A DNA stretch of 7,179 bases from DATKYV01 sp035528275 (GTDB lineage: Bacteria > Acidobacteriota > Terriglobia > UBA7540): positions 1-7,179 of the forward strand of contig DATKYV010000068.1 in the NCBI GenBank assembly GCA_035528275.1. The letters run 5' to 3'. The position numbers and the translations under genes were made by a program. Positions 1 to 4,549 of this stretch are shown piece by piece (the first letter of the stretch is position 1; every line of letters starts with the position of its first letter). The notes under the pieces were generated by a model. The model saw only the letters and a program-made list of their open reading frames with translations, made no database searches and was not told the origin of the DNA.

Positions 1-1
1 C

Positions 2-658
2 ATCGGGAAAGTCACCGAGCCGGAATTGCTCTCCCGCGGCATCGCGACCATCGGCGACCTGGCGCGGATCGGTCCTGGCAAATTGAGGGAATGGTTCGGC
101 ACTTACGGCGAATGGCTCTACACCAAATCGCAGGGCCGGGACATCGAAGCCTACCAGTACAGCGACGAGCCGAAGTCCATCAGCCACGAGACGACTTATG
201 ACGTGGATACCGGCGACGCGGACGAGCTCGAGAGGACGCTTTCCTATCTCTCCCAGCTCGTGGCGCGCCGGCTGCGCGACCACCAACTGTTCGCCCGCAC
301 GGTGGGGCTGAAACTCCGCACCGCCGACTTCCGCACCCTCACCCGCGACACAACGCTCTCTGAGCCCACGCATCTGGACTCCGTGATCTTCGAAAACGTG
401 CTGCGGCTGTTTGACGCCGCCTGGAATCGCAAACAGAAGATACGTTTGCTCGGCGTGCGGACGTCGAATCTGGAACGCGGCGTCTTCCAGCCCGATCTGC
501 TTTCCGCACCACAGAAAGAAAAACTCGAACGCCTCACCTCCGCCGCCGACAAGGTGCGCAACAAGTTCGGCTTCGACGCTGTCCGCCTGGCGCGCTCGCT
601 CGAACCGGAAGACCAACCCACGCCGCGCAAGAAACGCAAATTCCCGGGAAGAGAATGA
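2..658 (+). CDS. dinB: DNA polymerase IV (DinB, Y family), 3' part only
   Basis: The gene runs in from the left edge; about 218 C-terminal residues are visible. The first residues (IGKVTEPEL, then GIATIGDLARI) are the helix-hairpin-helix thumb typical of Y-family polymerases. They are followed by the little-finger domain, with KSISHETTYDVD at its start and LLGVRTSNL at its end. These enzymes carry out translesion synthesis past damaged bases, usually under SOS control; the promoter lies outside the window. After the little finger comes QPDLL (bases 488-502), at the place where Pol IV proteins carry their beta-clamp-binding pentapeptide (QLxLF type), followed by the usual KxxKLERLTSAADKVRNKFGFDAV-like tail. 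The palm with the catalytic carboxylates is not in the window. The last dozen codons (a basic PRKKRKFPGRE tail) lie inside a 132-bp tandem repeat, and a diverged copy of them follows downstream. Confidence 0.93.
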   Translation: MGKVTEPELLSRGIATIGDLARIGPGKLREWFGTYGEWLYTKSQGRDIEAYQYSDEPKSISHETTYDVDTGDADELERTLSYLSQLVARRLRDHQLFARTVGLKLRTADFRTLTRDTTLSEPTHLDSVIFENVLRLFDAAWNRKQKIRLLGVRTSNLERGVFQPDLLSAPQKEKLERLTSAADKVRNKFGFDAVRLARSLEPEDQPTPRKKRKFPGRE

Positions 659-749
659 GCCCGCCGCGTCAAGACACGACTTGTCCGCCGTGTTGAATCC
701 GTTCTCAGGCCCGGAGGGCCGAAAGATTGTGGCCCACGGCGTGAGCCGT
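618..749 (+). repeat. Tandem hairpin repeat, left array unit 1
   Basis: This is the first unit of a 132-bp direct tandem repeat (second unit 750-881). Bases 677-749 are identical to 809-881 (73 of 73). Bases 621-676 match 753-808 at about 40 of 56, with mostly transition differences. The unit contains the last codons and stop of dinB, then a spacer, then two hairpins. Hairpin A is GGCCC-GGA-GGGCC (708-720). Hairpin B is ACGGC-GTGA-GCCGT (736-749), whose stem is three bases shorter than in unit 2 because the unit junction falls in its 3' arm. The hairpins may also serve as a transcript end for dinB, though no T-run follows. Confidence 0.88.
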
Positions 750-881
750 CCACGCAGCGAAAGAAGCCCAGATTTCTGGAGGGAGAATAAGCCTGCCACA
801 TCAGGACTCGACTTGTCCGCCGTGTTGAATCCGTTCTCAGGCCCGGAGGGCCGAAAGATTGTGGCCCACGGCGTGAGCCGT
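750..881 (+). repeat. Tandem hairpin repeat, left array unit 2
   Basis: This is the second copy of the 132-bp unit. Hairpin A is at 840-852. Hairpin B is complete here: CCCACGGC (865-872), loop GTGA, GCCGTGGG (877-884), an uninterrupted 8-bp stem ending just past the unit. The first 41 bases (750-790) align with the dinB 3' end; see the separate entry for the duplicated tail. The family is shared with the right array (1457-1505 and 1593-1641), which lies on the opposite strand. The common core there is TGTGGCCCA, then a variable stem, then a G-T-R-A-like loop, then a stem ending in TGGG. Confidence 0.88.
752..790 (+). pseudogene. Duplicated remnant of the dinB 3' end (last 12 codons plus stop)
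   Basis: Read in the phase equivalent to dinB, this stretch gives TQRKKPRFLEGE then TAA. It aligns without gaps to the real dinB end, TPRKKRKFPGRE then TGA (620-658): 6 of 12 residues are identical, one more is a K/R exchange, and the stop codon falls at the same place. It lies exactly 132 bp downstream, within tandem unit 2. It is too short to be expressed, and is best read as a vestige of the duplication that created the tandem units. The nucleotide identity (about 71% across the wider flank) is far lower than the 100% of the adjacent hairpin core. Confidence 0.65.
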
Positions 882-912
882 GGGAATAAGGGAGAACTCA
901 TTCAGCACGCTA

Positions 913-932
913 AGCCCCGCAAGGGGCGACAC
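913..932 (+). repeat. Short hairpin repeat, left copy, next to the transposase stop
   Basis: The stem is GCCCC (914-918), loop GCAA, GGGGC (923-927), followed by GACAC. It matches the - strand sequence at 1418-1399 in 18 of 20 positions, so the two copies are inverted around the transposase gene. It ends 11 bp before the transposase stop codon position at 944. A further inverted pair, AACTCAT (895-901) and ATGAGTT (1420-1426), lies just outside the two copies. Confidence 0.8.
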
Positions 933-943
933 GCAGACAGCGC

Positions 944-1396
944 TCAGTCAAACACAAAGCGCGGGTCGTACTGAATCTCGTGTTTCTTAAGAAAAGCGAG
1001 GACTTCTTCTTGAAACGTCGCCTTTCGGTGGTGTTGTTCTTGCTGGGCAATGTAGCGTTTGACCGCCGCGAGATTCGATTGGCTGACGCTGAATGCAGTG
1101 TAGCCGGTCTGCCATGCGAAACCGGCACGATCAGGAAACTCCTCATGGACCCACTTCGACGAATTCGCTTTGAGCCTCTCCATGAGGTCAGCGAGAGGAA
1201 GGGTAGCCGGCAGGACAAAAAGCAAGTGCACATGGTCCTTCGCGCCGTTAATGATGAGGGAGTGCCCTTTCAGACGGGTGATGATCCCCGCGAGGTACGG
1301 GAAGAGGCGCGCCCGCAGTGTGGAGTCGAGCATCGGCTGGCGGCCCTTCGTGCTGAACAATGCGTGGATGAGCAGATTCGTGTAAGTGTGCGCCAT
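944..1396 (-). CDS. tnpA: IS200-like / REP-associated Y1 transposase (HUH superfamily)
   Basis: The product has 150 residues, a normal length for single-domain Y1 transposases, which cut and rejoin single-stranded DNA at hairpins through a covalent phosphotyrosine. The HUH metal-binding motif is H55-V-H57 (context KDHVHLLF). The catalytic tyrosine is Y115 in YIAQQEQHH, with Q119 four residues on, the same spacing as the Tyr/Gln pair of the IS200/IS605 family. The fold's start (AHTYTNLLIHALFSTKGRQP) and the SKWVHEEF and FAWQTGYTAFSVS blocks are also typical. The reading frame is open upstream to 1723, but that extension translates hairpin repeats. ATG at 1394-1396 is chosen because the family begins at this point and a Shine-Dalgarno (GAGGGG, 8 nt away) precedes it. 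That Shine-Dalgarno lies inside the flanking hairpin repeat. The gene looks intact and could be active or domesticated. Confidence 0.92.
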   Translation of the reverse strand: MAHTYTNLLIHALFSTKGRQPMLDSTLRARLFPYLAGIITRLKGHSLIINGAKDHVHLLFVLPATLPLADLMERLKANSSKWVHEEFPDRAGFAWQTGYTAFSVSQSNLAAVKRYIAQQEQHHRKATFQEEVLAFLKKHEIQYDPRFVFD

Positions 1397-1398
1397 CG

Positions 1399-1418
1399 GT
1401 GTCGCCCCTCCCGGGGCT
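1399..1418 (-). repeat. Short hairpin repeat, right copy, overlapping the transposase ribosome binding site
   Basis: On the - strand this reads AGCCCC, GGGA loop, GGGGC, GACAC, ending 2 nt before the transposase ATG. The stem is GCCCC/GGGGC (5 bp). Its loop and 3' arm together form GGGAGGGG, the only Shine-Dalgarno-like sequence before the start codon. In the folded transcript the ribosome binding site would therefore be largely paired. It is 18/20 identical to the left copy at 913-932 in inverted orientation. Confidence 0.8.
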
Positions 1419-1456
1419 GATGAGTTGAAGAGAGTATGATTCTTGCTCGCCTCGCG

Positions 1457-1505
1457 TTCCCAGCGCTTACGCGCTGGGCCACATTCTGGCGCTCCTGACG
1501 GGGCT
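1457..1505 (-). repeat. Hairpin repeat, right array unit 1
   Basis: Read on the - strand, this has the same order as the left array. Hairpin A is an imperfect GCCCC-GTCA-GGAGC (1504-1491). Then comes the spacer CAGAATGTGG, then hairpin B, CCCAGCGC-GTAA-GCGCTGGG (1478-1459), a perfect 8-bp stem. The stem bases differ from the left array (GCGC instead of CGGC) yet remain fully paired. Bases 1474-1505 are identical to 1610-1641. Between the two right units (1506-1592) lies another weak inverted repeat, TTTGGGAG (1517-1524) with CTCCAAA (1533-1539), around a GCGC-rich loop. Confidence 0.82.
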
Positions 1506-1592
1506 GCGGCGCGCCTTTGGGAGCGGGCGCGCCTCCAAAAGAGCGGACGATAACTCCGACGCAACCAAGGCAAAATCTTTGTCGTGACCCCC

Positions 1593-1641
1593 TTCTCGGC
1601 GCTTTCATGCTGGGCCACATTCTGGCGCTCCTGACGGGGCT
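1593..1641 (-). repeat. Hairpin repeat, right array unit 2 (decayed stem)
   Basis: This copy lies 136 bp from right unit 1. Its outer part (1610-1641, 32 bp) is identical to 1474-1505, but hairpin B has decayed. On the - strand it reads CCCAGCAT-GAAA-GCGCCGAG, where several pairs have become A/C or G/T mismatches, the pattern left by transitions. The loop is still of the G-N-R-A type. The remaining bases to the next gene (1642-1725) hold no gene and only a candidate -10 box. Confidence 0.75.
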
Positions 1642-1708
1642 TCGGCCCGTCCTTCCATCGGACTGCCCCGTTCGCGAAAACCGCAAGGCCGCGATTTGAG
1701 TCTTGGGC

Positions 1709-1714
1709 TACAAT
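1709..1714 (+). promoter_or_regulatory. Candidate -10 box for the exonuclease gene
   Basis: TACAAT lies in GGGCTACAATG, 11 bp before the ATG at 1726. No convincing -35 hexamer sits 16-18 bp upstream. If the box is used, transcription would start about 5 nt or less before the ATG, so the transcript would be nearly leaderless. This agrees with the lack of any Shine-Dalgarno in GTCCCCCAACC. Confidence 0.4.
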
Positions 1715-1725
1715 GTCCCCCAACC

Positions 1726-2280
1726 ATGAGAATCGCCTACCTCGACATCGAGACGAGCTACGTCGGCCGCTACACAGACAATCGGCTGTTCAAGGATTTC
1801 AAGAATCACACGATCACGGTGATTGGAATCCGCATTCTTGAAGATGCGAACGATTCCTTCGTGCAGCTCGTGGGGAAGGACGTCACGCGCGAGAACTTGA
1901 CGCAGGCGCTCGAAGGCGTCGAGCGCATCGTGACCTACAACGGACGGTCGATTCCCGACAAGGTGAAGGGCTACATCGGATTTGACTTCCCGGTAATTGC
2001 CGCCCATTTGGGAGTGGTTCTCGACAAGGAATTCAAGCACGTTGACCTTTGCCCCGTGTGCTGGAAGGCCAACCTCTGGGGCGGTCTCAAGGCGGTCGAG
2101 CAGACGTTGGGGCTGAAGCGCCAGTTCCCGGGCAAAGATGGGAAGTGGGCCGACGAAACCTGGAAGCAATACCTGAAAACAGGCCGTCAGTCTCTGCTCG
2201 ACGACTTGCTGGCTTACAACCGCGAAGACGTCCTCATGCTCCGCCGGCTGGAAGAAGCGCTGGCGAAACGCCGCGCTTGA
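1726..2280 (+). CDS. YprB-type RNase H-like 3'-5' exonuclease domain protein
   Basis: The protein has 184 residues and is a single DEDD exonuclease fold. Exo I is D7 and E9 in YLDIET. Exo II is around YNG (71-73) and D87 in GFDFPVI. Exo III is Y164-x-x-x-D168 in YNREDVLML. This pattern and the LWGGLKAVEQTLGL block match the RNase_H_2/YprB family, whose members are predicted to degrade or trim nucleic acid from the 3' end with two metal ions; the substrate is unknown. The acidic residues are all present, so it should be active. Larger YprB proteins carry extra C-terminal repeats that are absent here. The frame also offers TTG at 1696, but the ATG at 1726 starts directly at the conserved first strand (MRIAYLDIET) and is preferred. 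It is monocistronic on this strand as far as can be seen. Confidence 0.87.
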   Translation: MRIAYLDIETSYVGRYTDNRLFKDFKNHTITVIGIRILEDANDSFVQLVGKDVTRENLTQALEGVERIVTYNGRSIPDKVKGYIGFDFPVIAAHLGVVLDKEFKHVDLCPVCWKANLWGGLKAVEQTLGLKRQFPGKDGKWADETWKQYLKTGRQSLLDDLLAYNREDVLMLRRLEEALAKRRA

Positions 2281-2346
2281 CGGCGGAGGGTATTCTCCCC
2301 TTCAGCGACGCCCGCGCGGATATCGTCGTGCGGTGTCCGGCGTTCC

Positions 2347-2373
2347 TTGACGCTCCCCGGGGCGTGCTATAGA
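2347..2373 (+). promoter_or_regulatory. Candidate sigma70 promoter for the TPR-led operon
   Basis: TTGACG (2347-2352) and TATAGA (2368-2373) are separated by 15 bp, shorter than the ideal 17. The spacer contains the palindrome CCCCGGGG (2355-2362), which might be an operator or chance in GC-rich DNA. A start near 2380 would leave a leader of about 30 nt that includes the Shine-Dalgarno GAGGGAG (2400-2406). Confidence 0.4.
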
Positions 2374-2410
2374 CTTCTCGGGTTATCGATCTGAGCTTCG
2401 AGGGAGCTGT

Positions 2411-3046
2411 GTGAGGAAGGAAACGATCATCACGGCAATCGTATTTTTCGGCGTCGGATTCTTCTCGGGTTACATCTACGACGCGCAGAAAAACTGGAGT
2501 GCCCAGCAGCGCGCCGCCAGCGTGCCGCAGACCCACGAAGGCGAGGCGGGCGCCACAACGGGTGCCGGCATGCCTCCCGGAGGAACCGCGGGCGCGCTTC
2601 CCGAGGGACATCCGCCCATCGACACCTCCGCCGTCGTCAAGGCGATGGAGGAGGAAGCAGCGCGCAATCCCCGCGACCCGGAGCCGCGCCTGAGGCTGGC
2701 CAACTATCTCTACGACCAACACCAGTGGCTTCAGTGCATCGAGTGGTATCAGAAGGCTCTGGATCTCGACCCCAAAAACGTCAATGCCCACACCGATCTG
2801 GGGACGGCCTATTTCAACCTTGGCCGCGCCCAGGATGCGCTGCGCGAGTATCGGAAGTCGCTGGAAATCGATCCCAAGCACGAGCCGACGATTTTCAACA
2901 CAATTGTGGTCCACGTGAATGGCACGCACGATCTGGAAGCCGCGCAGCAGGCCTGGGAACGGTTGAGTAAGCTGAACCCCAACTACCCCGGGCTTGACCG
3001 CATCAAGCAAGCCCTCGATGGCGCGCGGGCCACCGCCCGGCCGTAG
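2411..3046 (+). CDS. Membrane-anchored TPR protein
   Basis: The protein has 211 residues. A short basic start (MRKE) is followed by one hydrophobic segment at about residues 5-22 (TIITAIVFFGVGFFSGYIY). A low-complexity Gly/Ala/Pro linker covers roughly residues 36-70. Then come about three tetratricopeptide repeats: 87-120, 121-154 (the clearest, AHTDLGTAYFNLGRAQDAL) and a weaker one at 155-190. The protein is probably anchored in the inner membrane with the TPR scaffold outside the cytoplasm, where it would hold partner proteins; no enzymatic residues are visible. The overall shape resembles TPR subunits of cytochrome c maturation (NrfG/CcmI-like), but no other such gene is nearby. The GTG start at 2411 is chosen because GAGGGAG ends 4 nt before it and the membrane anchor begins right after. 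It probably leads an operon with the next two genes. Confidence 0.82.
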   Translation: MRKETIITAIVFFGVGFFSGYIYDAQKNWSAQQRAASVPQTHEGEAGATTGAGMPPGGTAGALPEGHPPIDTSAVVKAMEEEAARNPRDPEPRLRLANYLYDQHQWLQCIEWYQKALDLDPKNVNAHTDLGTAYFNLGRAQDALREYRKSLEIDPKHEPTIFNTIVVHVNGTHDLEAAQQAWERLSKLNPNYPGLDRIKQALDGARATARP

Positions 3047-3087
3047 GAAGGGGCATCCTCTTGGCCTCCGCCGCCGTCTGATATGTT

Positions 3088-3387
3088 ATGGCCCGCATAC
3101 TCGCCTACCTGTTCAATCTGATCTTCATCGTGATCGTCGGATGGATTCTCAGCCGGGTTTTTCGCGGGCTTTTCGGGTCACCGGGTGGGCGGATACATTC
3201 TTCGCGAAGCGGGGCGGTGGACGGTGGAAGCGAGCGTGCCGTTCACGGAAAAACGGCGCGCGATCCGGTTTGCGGAATGTTCGTCTCTACAGAAGTCTCC
3301 CATCAACTGACGCGCGGAAAGGAGACTCTGCATTTCTGCTCGCGCGAGTGCCTGGAGCGGTATCAAGCCAATGTCGATCAATCTTGA
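3088..3387 (+). CDS. Small membrane protein with a YHS/TRASH-like metal-binding motif
   Basis: The protein has 99 residues. An N-terminal membrane segment spans about residues 4-22 (ILAYLFNLIFIVIVGWIL), followed by an Arg-containing stretch and a Gly/Ser linker. The C-terminal half carries DPVCGMFV (C62), then LHFCSRECLERY (C84 and C88). This cysteine spacing, with H82 next to the pair, is the signature of YHS/TRASH domains, which bind metal ions and are found alone, in copper ATPases and in metal sensors. The basic residues after the helix suggest the metal site faces the cytoplasm. It starts 41 bp after the TPR gene and overlaps the next gene by 17 bp, which suggests a shared transcript and translational coupling. 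No strong Shine-Dalgarno precedes the ATG (AGGAAGGGG lies about 30 nt upstream). The metal and role are unknown. Confidence 0.78.
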   Translation: MARILAYLFNLIFIVIVGWILSRVFRGLFGSPGGRIHSSRSGAVDGGSERAVHGKTARDPVCGMFVSTEVSHQLTRGKETLHFCSRECLERYQANVDQS

Positions 3388-4417
3388 GCAGTATGCGGAG
3401 AAAGGTAACGCCGCGCGATGGCAGCCCGGAAGCCGGCGCTGCGCCGCGCGGGTAGCAATCGTTCTTCTGTTGGCCTTCGCCGGCGCGCCACACGCTCTCG
3501 CCTGGGGCGGGAAGGTTCGACTGGTGCGCAAGTACCGGCCGGGGCAAGTGATGGTCTACGAGACCGAGATCCGGACCACGGCCACGGTCCGGTCCAATCC
3601 ACCCACCCTCAAGGTTTTCCTGCCGCCCGTCCCTTCGGCGCTGACGAGCCGCCACCGGAACACCGTCCGCGTCGGAAAGGTCCACCCTGACGGCTCTGCC
3701 GACATCGAGAACCGCTTCGACGAGTTCGAGATGCAGTCCGAACTCCCCGAACACGTCCCGGAAGAGGTCCGCGGCGATGCGCAAGAGGCAGCGGAAGAGT
3801 TCACCCGGCGATTGAAGGGCCGGACGCTCACCGCCCGCTACGATCGCGCCGGCCGCCTGCTGGATTTCGGCGGTGCCGAGGAAGTGTTGGAAGAACTGGA
3901 CGCGCCTTTGCGCGACAGCCTCAGAGAGGTCTTGAAGCTCTTTCTGGATCAGATGGGCGGCAACGCACTCTACCCGGACCACCGCGTCAGGCCGGGCGAA
4001 GAATGGAAACGGAAGCTCTCCGAACCGGCCAGCGAGTCCTATCCTTACGCCATGGAGGGCGAAAGCACCCTGCGCTACGTGGGCAAGACGCGCTACCGGG
4101 GCGTCAAGGCGGCGATCATCGACTTCCGCTTCACCAACGCCCTCAAGCCGGAAATGCAAAAGCTCCGCCAGGAAGGCCCGCTTTCCGAACTGGAATCCCA
4201 GGGCATGGGGATCGACATGCAGATTCAGGGTCAAGGGGAGGGTCGGATTCTGGTGGCCCTGGACGACGGGCGGGTGCTCCAGAACCACTCGACCCTTCTG
4301 CAGACTCTCAACGCCCTCTTGAAAGGACTGCCGGGTGTCCCCCTTTCCACCTCGGAGCCCGTCAGCTTGCAGGTCGATTCCGAAACACGGCTGGAGATGG
4401 ATGGATCAGGGAAGTAA
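3371..4417 (+). CDS. Secreted protein of unknown function
   Basis: The protein has 348 residues. A long N-terminal region with RRCAAR is followed by a hydrophobic core (VAIVLLLAFAGA, about 28-39) and a likely signal peptidase I site after A42-L-A44, so the mature protein should be exported. There are no obvious lipoprotein or catalytic motifs. The mature part begins VRLVRKYRPGQVMVYETEI and contains LTARYDRAGRLLDFGG and VRPGEEWKRKL. It is mixed charged and likely beta-rich. It weakly recalls the DUF6263 type of secreted proteins of unknown function (recall only, low confidence). The start at 3371 overlaps the previous gene by 17 bp. An alternative start just before the signal peptide was not found in frame, so the long n-region may be real. 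The opposite strand also holds a 333-residue open frame over this gene, rejected as a shadow. Confidence 0.75.
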   Translation: MSINLEQYAEKGNAARWQPGSRRCAARVAIVLLLAFAGAPHALAWGGKVRLVRKYRPGQVMVYETEIRTTATVRSNPPTLKVFLPPVPSALTSRHRNTVRVGKVHPDGSADIENRFDEFEMQSELPEHVPEEVRGDAQEAAEEFTRRLKGRTLTARYDRAGRLLDFGGAEEVLEELDAPLRDSLREVLKLFLDQMGGNALYPDHRVRPGEEWKRKLSEPASESYPYAMEGESTLRYVGKTRYRGVKAAIIDFRFTNALKPEMQKLRQEGPLSELESQGMGIDMQIQGQGEGRILVALDDGRVLQNHSTLLQTLNALLKGLPGVPLSTSEPVSLQVDSETRLEMDGSGK

Positions 4418-4433
4418 TCCGGAGGAGGTTCCC

Positions 4434-4453
4434 GGCCCGTCCACTGACGGGTT
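4434..4453 (+). terminator. Hairpin after the secreted-protein gene, possible terminator
   Basis: CCCGTC (4436-4441), loop CACT, GACGGG (4446-4451) form a perfect 6-bp stem, extendable by two G/T pairs. It lies 18 bp after the stop at 4417 and before the thiD promoter, where a terminator would be expected. It lacks a following T-run, so intrinsic termination is doubtful. Confidence 0.3.
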
Positions 4454-4479
4454 GGCGGCGAGCTTTCCTCAAATCTTTG

Positions 4480-4507
4480 TTGACAAGGTGGAGAGCGATT
4501 TTATAAT
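4480..4507 (+). promoter_or_regulatory. Consensus sigma70 promoter of thiD
   Basis: TTGACA (4480-4485) and TATAAT (4502-4507) match the consensus at all 12 positions, with a 16-bp spacer. The expected transcription start is around 4513-4515, giving a leader of about 36 nt before the ATG at 4550. This argues that thiD is transcribed separately from the upstream operon. No TPP riboswitch (thi box) fits between the promoter and the start. Confidence 0.8.
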
Positions 4508-4549
4508 CGAGTGAGCTTTCGCCCGGGGGTTGAAGAACTCGCTGAACAG

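Larger units (their letters stand above)
895..1426 (-). mobile_element. Solitary IS200/RAYT-like element bounded by inverted hairpin repeats
   Basis: The proposed minimal unit is the Y1 transposase gene plus the inverted short hairpin repeats on each side and the 7-bp inverted pair AACTCAT/ATGAGTT outside them. No tnpB or other passenger gene is present. Classical IS200/IS605 elements lack terminal inverted repeats and carry subterminal hairpins. REP-associated transposases (RAYTs), by contrast, sit between inverted REP repeats, which fits this layout better. The true boundaries are uncertain: the larger hairpin units at 618-881 and 1457-1641 may belong to the same system. No target-site duplication is expected for this family, and none was looked for beyond the obvious. 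Confidence 0.6.

Noticed and set aside
618..881. CRISPR-like array
   Set aside because: There are only two long units (132 bp) with hairpins and coding remnant, no short repeats with unique spacers, and no cas genes.
411..974. 187-residue + strand open frame through the left repeats
   Set aside because: Half of it is out of frame inside dinB and the rest is translated repeat (the same peptide block appears twice). No start signal or domain.
1397..1723. Upstream extension of the transposase reading frame
   Set aside because: It is open, but it only translates hairpin repeats and the intervening spacer. The family begins at the ATG at 1394-1396, which has its own Shine-Dalgarno.
2234..3010. 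258-residue open frame on the - strand
   Set aside because: It is antisense to the TPR protein, whose repeat pattern is clear on the + strand.
3287..4288. 333-residue open frame on the - strand
   Set aside because: It is a mirror of the secreted-protein gene. The + strand product has a signal peptide, balanced charged composition and operon overlap, while this one looks like antisense translation rich in His, Gln and Phe.
4418..4549. TPP riboswitch before thiD
   Set aside because: I see no conserved thi-box core, and the space between the promoter and the start codon is only about 36 nt.
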